From: Nemertoderma westbladi
Lineage: Eukaryota > Xenacoelomorpha > Nemertodermatida > Nemertodermatidae
Length of the DNA: 37,727 nucleotides
Reading direction: 5' to 3'
Assembly: GCA_032718475.1 (NCBI GenBank)
Contig: JAUCBJ010002675.1
Location: forward strand, 1-37,727
Position 1 is the first letter of the stretch. Each line of letters starts with the position of its first letter. This document shows, in pieces, positions 29,526-37,727 of the stretch. The notes under the pieces were generated by a model. That model made no database searches and was not told where the DNA came from. It was given only the letters and a program-made list of their open reading frames with translations. A program made the translations under genes and the position numbers.

Positions 29526-30007
29526 GTTAGTAGTTTTATGAGACGATGGAACCTACATAATTTTTGAGGTCTCACAGTGTGTCAATGATGAATATGGTTC
29601 AGTCAGTGTAATTAATGTTCATATATGAACATTACACATAATTGCGTACATCTACAAAATTATCTACTGTAATTTTATAGTTGCCTGTAATGGAGGAAGA
29701 AATAAAAGCAACTCAATTCAGGATTAGTTATTTTCAATAATTTTTTATATAGCTTTGGTTGTCTAACAGATCAATTCAGGGATGAAAGTCTAAGTTTACC
29801 AAACTACTATTAATAACTTTTCTCTGAACATATTAAAATACTAAGTTATAAAATCTGTACTATAATATATAGAGAATGTGCTCCCAGTCAAGTTTGAATG
29901 CAATATTTGCCGGACACAAGGTTAAACTTCAAATAACTACATCCAAAGAAGGCTTGTACAATATTTAAAATTATGTTATATAATTAAATTATATAAAATA
30001 TTATTAG
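29526..30007. other. NCX-B intron 4 with perfect 22 bp palindrome
   Basis: The palindrome TAATGTTCATATATGAACAT with two further bases (29613-29634) is flanked by GTGTAAT and CAC, which extend the symmetry imperfectly. No other element was seen. Confidence 0.75.
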
Positions 30008-30237
30008 GTACTGCACTCGGGATGGTACTGCGGTTGCTGGTGAAGATTATGTATCAGAAAGTGGCTTCTTGGAATTTGAGCCTGGGGTAACTCAGAAGTA
30101 TATCGAAATTAAGATAATTGATGACAATGTATGGGAGCCAGATGAGGATTTCTATGTAATATTAATACCTGTTGCGGGTGATGAATGCGTTATCGGTCGT
30201 ATACAGAAATGCAGCATTACAATTATCGATGATGATA
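30008..30237 (+). CDS. NCX: NCX-B exon 5: rest of Calx-beta domain 1 (CBD1)
   Basis: Encodes the rest of the regulatory Ca2+-binding domain: CTRDGTAVAGEDYVSESG, FEPGVTQKYIEIKIIDDNVW, EPDEDFYVILI and CSITIIDDD. The acidic clusters expected to bind Ca2+ (DGTA.AGEDY, IIDD..EPDEDF, terminal DDD) are all present, so CBD1 is probably a working Ca2+ sensor. The acceptor is TTATTAG and the donor A|GTAAGT (phase 1). Confidence 0.94.
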
Positions 30238-30356
30238 GTAAGTTGGTTATTTTTCGCAGCTACATTATCAAACAGAAACAATAATGCCCATTTTTTGTTT
30301 ATTACTTGCTGTCCATAAGCATAAGCGCATATACTACCATTCAATTCGTTTTGTAG

Positions 30357-30500
30357 ACCCTGGCATAATTGGATTTGATGCACTAAGTTGTGTATTCAAG
30401 GAAAGTCATGGTGTCGCTTCTATACTGGTTAAACGTGAAGATGGGTGTGATGGAAAGATATCTGTTACATTTGAACCTTCAGACATTACAGCTGCTTGTG
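30357..30500 (+). CDS. NCX: NCX-B exon 6: start of Calx-beta domain 2
   Basis: Acceptor TTTGTAG, donor G|GTAAGT, phases match the neighbours. Encodes IIGFDALSCVFKESHGVASI, LVKREDGCDGKISVTFEP and SDITAACG. The last segment stands where Calx-beta domains have a DGTA..GEDY Ca2+-binding loop, and here most acidic residues are lost. Confidence 0.9.
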
Positions 30501-30608
30501 GTAAGTAATATAATTTTAAAATATGAAGTAATTTCTTTTAGAAGACATCTGCACTCATGGATTTGTGAATTCAAATTATGTTAGTGATTTAATAATTTAC
30601 TTAATAAA

Positions 30609-30690
30609 AAAGCAAGCAAGCAAAAGCAAACAGTCTGCCGAAGCTTCTTTCGATAGCGGCTACCCGAAAGTAGGGGAGGGCATAGGTAGG
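30609..30690 (-). repeat. Truncated copy of the tRNA-derived SINE (3' end)
   Basis: The plus-strand spelling AAGCAAGCAAGCAAAAGCAA, then CAGTCTGCCGAAGC and CTTCTTTCGATAGC.GCTAC, matches the tail-proximal part of the SINE at 8530-8590 in the same orientation. The tRNA-like head is missing. It lies in NCX-B intron 6. Confidence 0.75.
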
Positions 30691-31070
30691 TAGGAGTATT
30701 TATCATTATTAATAGTTCCTAAGTTAATAATTCCTAATAAGTTCCTGTTAGAATTTTTTTTTCCTATTTTCCATTTCTTCTTAGGGGCTCCTTAGATACA
30801 CTTTCTTTGGAATAGTCAGCTAATTATTGTTCTAACAAAGTATAGTAGTTTGTAGTTAAATACAAACTTAAAACTGCTGCACCATCTACATACATTGTGC
30901 TCTATGTGACTTTTTGAATTGTTTGCTTAGCGGTTATCTTGAAATTTTGAGTATTTGATATCATTTCCTTATTTCATATTGATTATTATTATTAATTTTT
31001 TATTAGGAATTTATCTTATCTGGCCACGTGTATATTTTTCAATTCCATAATATGAATTTCTAATTTGCAG

Positions 31071-31268
31071 GACATAATTATTTGATGCCAAAAGACCGGA
31101 TAATTTACTTTGAGCATGGCGAAACAGAAAAATTTATTAATATAGAAATTATTGATAACAAATCCGCTGATCTAAACTGTCAGTTACGTGTTACATTATC
31201 GAAACCTAGTAATGGTTCAAAACTCTCAACGAAACACCAGATTTTGTTTAATATTGTAGATGATGTTG
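31071..31268 (+). CDS. NCX: NCX-B exon 7: rest of Calx-beta domain 2 (degenerate Ca2+ site)
   Basis: Acceptor ATTTGCAG, donor G|GTAAGT. Encodes YLMPKDRIIYFEHGETEKFI, NIEIIDNKSADLNCQLRVTL and ILFNIVDDV, the second half of a Calx-beta fold. The IIDD..E.DE.F ligand motif is replaced by IIDNKSADLNCQL, so Ca2+ binding by this domain is probably weak or absent. Confidence 0.9.
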
Positions 31269-31420
31269 GTAAGTTTAAGTTATTATCAAATTATTCCTTT
31301 ATTTATATTGACTTATATTTTCTTGCTTTTAAAACTATTTTTAGTGTGAGTAATTTAAGGAAATAGCTGGAAGTAAAGTGTGCCTCCCAGTTACACTTAA
31401 AGTTTGTTATACGGACATCA

Positions 31421-31520
31421 AATTTCTGTGTTTGACGGGGTCCAGCAGCAAGTTTCAGGTTGTGAGGGGGTCCAGCAACAAGTTTCTGTGTGTGAGGGGG
31501 TCCAGCAACAAGTTTCAGAA
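31421..31520 (+). repeat. 30 bp minisatellite in NCX-B intron 7
   Basis: Three units of GGTCCAGCARCAAGTTTCWG plus KTTGTGAGGG-like sequence follow one another with a 30 bp period, and a partial fourth is scrambled to the right. It is a multiple of three with no stop on the minus strand, which creates a chance repetitive ORF there. Confidence 0.8.
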
Positions 31521-31631
31521 ACAAGTTGCTCTGTGTGAGGAGGTTTAAATAAATTTTCACAATTTTATTCATTGCAGTACTTCGTTTTGTAATTATTTAT
31601 ATTATTTTTTATATCTCTATTCTCCTTTTAG

Positions 31632-31810
31632 AATTCAACAATTACGTTTTTCACTGCGCCCATAAAGCTAATCAATCTTTAAGTCAAGAATCTGTTGGTG
31701 CATCAACCTGGAGTGAACAGTTTCATGAGGCCGTGTTTGTAAATGGTGGTGATAACGAATCTGCAACAAAACTCGACTATCTCATGCACAGTTTATCCTT
31801 CATTTGGAAG
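31632..31810 (+). CDS. NCX: NCX-B exon 8: end of loop and start of C-terminal membrane domain
   Basis: Follows CTTTTAG. Encodes VGASTWSEQFHEAVFVNG, which is the conserved TxSWxEQFxEAxxVNxG motif of NCX, and KLDYLMHSLSFIWK, the start of the second transmembrane bundle. The donor is AAG|GTTAGT, phase 0. The loop before it is short because the variable spliced region of vertebrate NCX1 is missing or reduced. Confidence 0.93.
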
Positions 31811-32518
31811 GTTAGTGTTTTATAATAAGTATCTATATTCGCATGCTGCACAGCAGCGGCATAATATGTAATAAAGTAATGAAGCAATGACCTGTCCAAT
31901 ACCATGCTTATTCTCACTATGATACCACCAGTTTGTGTACTCAGCAACAGTACATTGACACTTTATGTTCTTTTTGTACATCCTCATGATCATGATTTTT
32001 CTTTAAACTGTGATATCATGTATGCAAGTGTAGTGGGATTATCATTCTGTTTGTTTTCTTTAGTCGATAGGCCCATCATATCATATTCAAATTGCATTAT
32101 CTATAGAAAGATTAGTTACTTTCTTTTTATATTGCCTGTACACAGAATCTACTATGTATGATTCTATAGTAATGTAAACTTTACAGTTCTATTGTAGCAT
32201 GTTTACAATAGGACTGAATCTGTGTTATGAATTTGCTGTACTATCATATCATCCTGGTTATGACGTAAATTGTATATGATTAGAAACAGCGGATTTATGG
32301 TGGTTGCTGGAATACATTATTTCATATTATAAAATTTGAAAAATTCCACCCAAAAATAGCATTGTGCAATTTTTTATTAGAAACTTTAGGTAATGTTATA
32401 ATTTCGGAATATAATTAAAATATGCCATGTTCCACTTGCAATCACATGTATAACAAACCACTGGGATGAGCATGCTGTTAGCGCTGTTTCACTCTCAAGT
32501 AGGTAAATAATACCCCAA
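31811..32518. other. NCX-B intron 8, left part
   Basis: Intron sequence beginning GTTAGT, AT-rich, with no recognised repeat up to the LINE fragment at 32519. Confidence 0.7.
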
Positions 32519-33495
32519 CCCACTTTGAAAAGCTCCACAATAATGATAGGGTATTGCCTGCTAACTTTATAGAAGTAAAAATATCCGAGTCTGTACTCCC
32601 AGATATTCCTATTGACAATATCTCCTTTTCTGAAGTCAAGGCTGCTGCAAAGAGCATTAAGACCAATCATGCCAGAGTACATTGTATCCCAACTGAGGTC
32701 TTTAAACTAACAGAGTGTTTGAAGCTCATCTATCCCATCATAGTAGACATGTATCGTACAACAAGAGTCCCACAATAAATTAAATCAAATAAGTTGGTGC
32801 CAGTTCCCAAGAAGGGCAACCTAACACTCTATGGTTCTTTTGGGGGAATCTCATTGACCTTGATTGCTGCAAAGCTATACAATAGAATTCTATTAAATCG
32901 CATCAGGGATCCCATTGAGAGACTGCTCCGTGGAAATCAGAATGGGTTCCGTAAAGGTCGTGGGACCATGGAGCCCATTTTGGCACTTAGAATGATAATT
33001 GAAGAGTTATAAAAAAGAAAGAGATACATCTGGCTGTAATCTTTGTTGGCCTATCAAGGGCTTTGATTCAGTCGCTCGCCGTTCAGCATAGTTTCATTGC
33101 ATGGAATTCTTGATGAAGTTATTGCATTAATCATCATAACAATATACGATGGTTCAACAACATGTGGGTCTACTGTTGATGGTGACACAGAACAATTTGA
33201 AGTATTATGGGGCGTCCTCCAGGGAGACACACTTGCACCATTCTTATTCATAATTGTGGTTGATTATGTCCTATGCATGTCCTTAGATCATCCCCATGTT
33301 GATAGGGTGATGGTAACTCCACCTACTGGCATCAGAAGTCGAGGAAATGCAGCCAAGTACCTAACTTACCTAGAGTTTTCTGATGACTTAGGAGTACACT
33401 CAGAATCACTGGAGGCTCTAATTGCTGAGGACATAAAATCTGTGGATGGCATATTTACAAGAATTCTAGGTCGGGTTCACTGTGTCGAGTGCAGA
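32519..33495 (+). mobile_element. RTE-like LINE family A, copy 4 (old, truncated, internally deleted)
   Basis: Inserted in NCX-B intron 8. It begins CCCACTTTGAAAAGCTCC, in the linker before the RT. It continues through PKKGNLTLYGSFGGISL and NRIRDPIERLLRGNQNGFRK, then a frameshifted motif A, LQGDTLAPFLFII and a degenerate catalytic motif, FSDD in place of FADD (about 33376). It jumps at about 33415 to the C-terminal LIAEDIKSVDG stretch, which implies an internal deletion of about 370 bases compared with copy 2. It has no 3' UTR or (TAG)n tail. Higher divergence than copies 1-3 makes it the oldest family A copy here. Confidence 0.88.
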
Positions 33496-33557
33496 TTCAA
33501 ATCATTAGGCCGATTATAGGATATAGGTAAATAGTCATTACATTAATTATTTCTCAG

Positions 33558-33736
33558 CTTCTATTTGCATTTATTCCACCATGTGTTTATCTTGGAGGGT
33601 GGCTGAGGTTGGTCGTTTGTTTCCTTATGATTGGGTTCTTTGCTTTATTGATTGGAGATCTCGCAAAAATCCTTGGTTGCCTCCTTGGTATGAAGGACAT
33701 GATCACGGCTATCACCTTTGTTGCTGTGGGATCAAG
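33558..33736 (+). CDS. NCX: NCX-B exon 9: alpha-2 repeat, first part
   Basis: The acceptor ATTTCTCAG is followed in phase 0 by LLFAFIPPCVYLGGWLRLVV, a helix (CFLMIGFFALLIGDLAKILG) and MKDMITAITFVAVGS, the first part of the alpha-2 repeat, where NCX proteins have VALGTS. The exon ends AG|GTGGGT in phase 2. If the next exon starts with T or C, the codon is Ser, giving GSS in place of GTS. The next exon, expected to begin with the PDTFASK motif, was not found up to the window end, so it lies beyond the right edge. The codon phases of all nine exons agree. Confidence 0.92.
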
Positions 33737-34434
33737 GTGGGTGCCATAAAATTAAAAGACAAACTAGTGTATGTTAACAAAATAAAAAGCATGGTTTATT
33801 TTATTTATTTATTTAATATTTAAAGCACACAAGTCATGACAAAATTCATCACATAAATTCATATCTGAGTACTTCTTAATATGTAATATAATTATTAATA
33901 TATAATATATATATTAATTATAATTATATTAATATATTCTTAATATATATATTTATAGTAATTGATTGGTTTGCCATATAAATGCAGTTGGGCCATTGTA
34001 TGTAAATTACTAAACATATGATTTGTGTGTTCTTTTAAGTTGAAGTTTTATTTATATGAATTATAATATATTTGGTCTGGCATTCATTTGCTAAGTAAAA
34101 TATATTATTACTAAATTAAAATTATCAGTGTACAGGAGTGTTTAAAGCCAGTGCCGGTAAATATAACACTTTTCTGATTTGCACGCAATAATAAATAATT
34201 TTTCGGACGCAAAATTTGTAATATTTAAATTTCTTCGGCTTCAAAATTACATTATATCCCGTTTTGTCATACTGTATGTTTGCGTTATACTGTAGTTCAG
34301 TGCTCTTCGTTTATTATACATACAGTGGTGCAGTCAGGCAGTAGCAGTAGTATTGTAGTAAGTAGTACCGGTAGCTGGTTGACAGTAGTCTAGTTTTTTT
34401 TTACATATGTATTTGTGAGTAATCTCCGTATGCC
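33737..34434. other. NCX-B intron 9, left part, with AT-rich palindromic stretch
   Basis: Begins GTGGGT. A run of TAATATATAATATATATATTAA-type sequence at about 33890-33960 could fold on itself. No exon resembling the missing alpha-2 remainder was seen. Confidence 0.6.
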
Positions 34435-34437
34435 CTG

Positions 34438-35136
34438 ATGAAGGCCTGTATTTATATTATTGTTTGTTTTGCAATCTATAATATAGTGGCTGAAATATTG
34501 GCAACTAAATTGTCTCTCGGTCATTCGATAATAGATCAGTCTCAACCTCCCCACATTGATATGTTTCCACCAGTGACCCGGGCACGTAAGTTCATCTATA
34601 AGTCTATTCTCCCGCACGATCAGTGGTACGCCCTCCTCGGAGTTTGCTTCACAATGGAAAAACTGGCCCGCTACAACCAGCACAAGGACTTCCTACATAC
34701 CTGCCAACGACTGCGTATCTTCCCACCATTCATCGAACAATCGGTAAAACTTAGCATTCAGCACCGTAGTTTTAGCAACATCGTAACGAATTACAAACGT
34801 AGAGCACTCGGAGCGGCAGTATGTGCGATCCACGCGCGCATACAGTGTCTCACCCGGGAGTTGCATCAGTTACAACAACGCATTGAGGACTTCAACTTAC
34901 CGGCAGCCTTCCTAGCTAGGATGAAGGAATTTAACGGAAACATCTCAATTGCAGCGAAGCGGCAAGTTGCTGCAACGCATGCTGGTAAACTACGCGCAAT
35001 ACCTAGCCCAACAGCCCGCACAGAGACCCGATGCACTACACAATTAGCACACAACAGGGTACACGTAGAAGACTCGCTCACCCTACGCTACTCAGCAAAG
35101 GACCACAATTCGCACTTCAACGCGAGGAGTGAGTGA
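34438..35136 (+). pseudogene. PLE ORF, N-terminal part
   Basis: Open for 232 codons from the ATG at 34438. It contains PHDQWYALLGVCFTMEKLAR and HTCQRLRIFPPFIEQSVKL, which resembles the PLE N-terminal domain (FL..C...iiP.gl), and a coiled stretch CLTRELHQLQQRIEDFNLP. It overlaps the next frame (35133) by four bases. A frameshift near 35100-35135 probably joined them originally, although two overlapping ORFs cannot be excluded. Confidence 0.65.
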
Positions 35137-36131
35137 TACCATCTTGGACGACGTCGTCATCCGTCTTAGACCGTCTGGCATACGGGCTAAGTTGGAAGCT
35201 CGAATGCGAGAAGGTTTCCGCAGCACGGCAGACACCGCCGGGCCCCGGGACGACTATTACCACTGCCGGCACAACAGTGCAGACTGCTAATACCGGTACT
35301 GGTTCCAATATCCCACAACCGCAACCGATTGGAAGGATTCCTTTTCCGGAGACTTACCAGAGCCCACCCCCGGAAGACGTTTCGCCTGCAGTTCAGAGAG
35401 ACCTGGATAAACTCAAAAGTTCCATTACGTCGGCGTTCATTCAACGCAAACTGACTCACCCTCGCAGCACTAAACATAACATAACTCACACAGAGCAAAC
35501 CGCACTCAAACACATACGCGCGAACAAGGACATAATCGTTAAAAAAAAAACAGATAAAAGCGGTGGTTTCGCAGTTATGGGACGCGGCAGTTATATCCTC
35601 AGGCTGGAGAGGGACATTCTCTCGGATTCCCATTCCTATGCACCATTGCCGAGGGACCCTAACCCCAAGGCTACGACGACCATCAACGCTGGAGTTTCCT
35701 GCGTTTTAGGGCGGAGCGACCAAGATTATCTACGTAGAGCGTTAAGGAGCACCCACCCATGTGTACCGGAACTTTACGGCAATCCTAAGACCCACAAGCC
35801 CGGTGAACCCATGCGTCCAATTTCTTCTGGATCTGGATCAGCTGCGGAGAAGCCAGGAAGGTTGGTCAGTCGAGTTCTGGGGCAAGCAGTATGCCATGTT
35901 CCAGAACGTCTAGTTAACACGAACGATTTCATTGAACGAGTTAAACTGATAGACCCATTGGAACCGGGGGAAATTATTTTCAGTCTGGATATAGTGTCCA
36001 TGTACACCAATATTCCCGTACAAGAGGGAATTGACCTAGTTTCGGACTTTGTTAATATATACATAGACACAATATCAATATGTTCGGTATGGAGATGCCT
36101 GGGTTTTTCGGACTTCTCAAAATTAGCCTAG
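35133..36131 (+). pseudogene. PLE reverse transcriptase (fingers and palm motif A)
   Basis: 332 codons in one frame. Motifs: KKKTDKSGGFAVMGRGSYI (the KaDKsg.vVvm type of RT motif 1), PELYGNPKTHKPGEPMRPIS (motif 2, the PLE hallmark Y..PK.HK...RPI.S), and FSLDIVSMYTNIPVQEGIDL (motif A, with catalytic Asp). After about 36050 the frame drifts and stops. The continuation is in other frames: motif B-like FYQQKDGMGMG at about 36165 and motif C-like RFYDDGWAIW at about 36281-36310. Confidence 0.88.
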
Positions 36132-36485
36132 AATTCACTTTTTTCTGGTTCAATGGTAAATTTTACCAACAGAAGGATGGGATGGGAATGGGTGTACGTT
36201 TAGCCGCGCATTTCGCGGTAATATATATTCATGTTAAGGAATCCGAATTTTAAATAATTATAGCTTATCGGTTGTATGTTGGTTTCGATTTTATGATGAT
36301 GGGTGGGCCATCTGGCAACATGGGGAAGAGGAACTTAGTAAGTTTCTCGATTACCTCAATGGCTGCCACCCAACCCTTAAGTACACTATGGAACAATCTT
36401 ACACCAGTATCCCTTTTTTAGACCTAACCACAACAATTAATAATGCAGGACAAATCAATTTCGAACTGTATATCAAACTGTTAGC
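36132..36485 (+). pseudogene. PLE reverse transcriptase, motifs B and C in shifted frames
   Basis: Two successive frames complete the palm. FFWFNGKFYQQKDGMGMG is followed by a stop at about 36252. WFRFYDDGWAIWQHGEEELS continues with FLDYLNGCHPTLKYTM, SIPFLDLTT and FELYIK. Motif C reads FYDD rather than the usual Y[VIA]DD. The match ends abruptly at FELYIK. Confidence 0.75.
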
Positions 36486-36905
36486 GTATTCAATTCCGCT
36501 AACCAGGCCCACACAAAGTTGGTATTAGGCAATATTGGGAGTACAAGGTTGATTACCAATCAACCTTGTATCACCCCAATAAGCGGGGACGACAAACCCC
36601 AAAGGGCCTCACACAATAGAGGTTAGAGGTCAAGGAGAGAGAGTAACAGCAGCGGGGGGGGGGGGGGGGGGGGAAACTCTCCCACAAAGTTCAGGGTGTG
36701 AAGTAGGTTACTAGCCAATGGGGGGACAGCAGGGCATCAGCTGAGTAACACGGCCAACCTAGAGTATATTACCGGTTGATGCTTAGTTTAGTTAGTCAGT
36801 TGTCTCAGTACAGTCACGGCAGTACGGTGACAGTTTAAGACCGTCACCACCGTCACCAACCACATACCCATATTACCGGTCAACTTATTAATTATACTTC
36901 TATAC
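36486..36905. other. Unassigned region with hairpin and poly-G tract
   Basis: Contains a perfect 13 bp inverted repeat with a 3-base loop (36542-36570, TACAAGGTTGATT and its complement) and an uninterrupted run of about 20 G at about 36654-36673. It may be the leader of the GC-rich ORF that follows. No coding match was seen. Confidence 0.45.
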
Positions 36906-37091
36906 TTGCATCATTATATCTATATAATCAATAACATCGGAACAATAACGAACTATTACATTTTCCATCACACGGTGCGGCTGACGCGTACACAAACAAC
37001 ACCGGATAAACCGGGATCCTCCGATCCCGTCACAGTCTTAAACTCAAAGAACTGCCTGACAAACTGTGACTGCCAGCCACCAGAGACAAAG

Positions 37092-37554
37092 ATGAGCCAA
37101 GAAAGAGAGACGACACCGCCGCGGACCCCGGACGACAACCTAACGATCCGCGAGGCCACGGCGAGACGGTATCGACCCAAGAGGCCGGATTCGTCGACGA
37201 CGAACGACCCGGCAATCCAAACGGAGGGGGGCCTTCTACAACGAAAAGGGAGAGACGAGTCGAGAGAAGGGAGAGACGAGTCGAGAGAGGGGAGAGACGA
37301 GTCGACGCATGACGGCGGTCGACATACCAATGTCGCTGGCCAGCCACAGGCCGAGGGCGACGGACGGCCCACCGGAACGTCGATGGTGGGGCCGCCGGTA
37401 CGATGCCGGAAACGGAGAGAAAGAGGGGATGTCGGCGACGAGGACGTCGGAGTTAGCGACCGGCTCCGACGGGCCTACAACGCGACGAGAAGGCAAATAA
37501 AGGAAGCTAAGGAGGGAGGAGAACTGGACCAGGTGAAGCTAGAGAAGCGGCTAG
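37092..37554 (+). CDS. GC-rich ORF, hydrophilic basic/acidic protein (unrecognised)
   Basis: The frame is open from 36906. The ATG at 37092 (MSQERETTPPRTPDDNLTIR) is the more likely start because the composition changes there. It encodes a charged, low-complexity protein with three copies of a 7-residue repeat (GRDESRE) from a 21 bp DNA repeat (37248-37306). A basic segment (CRKRRERG) and an acidic/basic C-terminal helix (YNATRRQIKEAKEGGELDQV) follow. The frame stops at 37560, but CTAG|GTGAGT at 37551-37560 is a good donor. Splicing to 37603 (48-base intron) would add LADERAKGVASELFELW before a stop at about 37657. A frameshift is equally possible. It could be the first exon of a nested host gene or ORF1/gag of a retroelement. 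I recognise no family. Confidence 0.45.
37248..37306 (+). repeat. 21 bp tandem repeat, ~2.8 units, in frame
   Basis: The unit is GGGAGAGACGAGTCGAGAGA plus A or G, repeated at 37248, 37269 and 37290 with almost no divergence. The length is a multiple of three, so the reading frame is kept. Confidence 0.9.
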
Positions 37555-37727
37555 GTGAGTAGAATAAACATTTTGATTGCTTAGTGTGCTTCGGGCAGGG
37601 AGAACTAGCCGATGAGAGAGCGAAAGGGGTTGCCAGCGAACTGTTTGAACTGTGGGAATGAAGGGGTATGGAGCCTGGTGTAGTGTACATAGGGCCATAC
37701 TTAGTTGATGCCAGGGGAGTTAAGTTA
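37555..37727 (+). other. Possible short intron and terminal exon of the GC-rich ORF
   Basis: The segment 37603-37659 encodes LADERAKGVASELFELWE followed by TGA. It continues the charged helical character of the ORF if 37555-37602 is removed. A 48-base intron is much shorter than any NCX-B intron here, so a frameshifted retroelement frame is a fair alternative. Nothing else was recognised to the window end. Confidence 0.35.

Larger units (their letters stand above)
34435..36485 (+). mobile_element. Penelope-like element (PLE), 3'-truncated
   Basis: Carries a PLE-type reverse transcriptase in several shifted frames. The GIY-YIG endonuclease that normally follows the RT in most PLEs is absent. 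The recognisable coding match stops at about 36485 within FELYIK. GC content is higher than the surrounding intron. A hammerhead-like motif overlaps its start (34435-34495). It lies on the same strand as NCX-B, probably in its intron 9. Confidence 0.85.

Noticed and set aside
31303-31572. Minus-strand repetitive ORF (AGPPHTQKLVAGPPH)
   Set aside because: It comes from a 30 bp minisatellite whose length is a multiple of three. There is no start or splice support.
36968-37372. Minus-strand ORFs with Ser/Leu repeats (LDSSLPSLDSSLPS)
   Set aside because: Antisense of the 21 bp repeat and GC-rich ORF. The plus-strand frame has the donor-like end and more plausible composition.

Overview
This is a eukaryotic window, most likely from an AT-rich marine invertebrate animal genome. 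It has split genes with GT-AG introns, several families of non-LTR, LTR and Penelope-like retroelements, tRNA-derived SINEs and many (TAG)n, (TAA)n and AT microsatellites. No bacterial-style operons, rRNA or functional tRNA genes were seen. The animal group cannot be fixed from the sequence.

Host genes. Two different sodium/calcium exchanger (NCX, SLC8 family) genes lie head to head. NCX-A is on the minus strand. Only one coding exon is in the window (2384-3056), and the rest lies beyond the left edge. NCX-B is on the plus strand, with nine coding exons recognised from 26174 to 33736. All eight exon junctions keep the reading frame, giving about 666 codons that cover the alpha-1 transport repeat, the cytosolic loop, two Calx-beta domains and the start of alpha-2. 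The last exons lie beyond the right edge. The two proteins are clearly diverged copies of one ancestral gene.

The 23 kb between the two NCX start codons, and the introns, are filled with transposable elements. From left to right: an RTE-like LINE (family A) inserted with a target-site duplication into a second LINE family (B) (about 320-1870); a foldback MITE (2071-2334); a tRNA-like SINE remnant (3779-3857); a third LINE tail (C, 4133-4633); a TA-flanked 840 bp terminal-inverted-repeat element filled with 20 bp satellite-like repeats (7127-7966); a tRNA-derived SINE (8530-8768); a decayed BEL/Pao-type gag and protease (8968-11640); a nearly complete family A LINE in reverse (11758 to about 15860), itself hit by another 5'-truncated retroposon; an unrecognised decayed ORF set (16723-20811) split by a further family A LINE (about 16908-18690); gag-like remnants (21760-22580); and a 2.6 kb element with roughly 430 bp inverted repeats (23400-25988) ending less than 200 bp before the NCX-B start codon.

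NCX-B introns carry a SINE fragment, a 30 bp minisatellite, an internally deleted LINE A copy and, beyond exon 9, a Penelope-like element (34435 to about 36485) and a GC-rich ORF with 21 bp repeats (37092 to about 37659). The transposons are mostly broken and probably inactive. The functional content visible here is calcium extrusion by the two exchangers.
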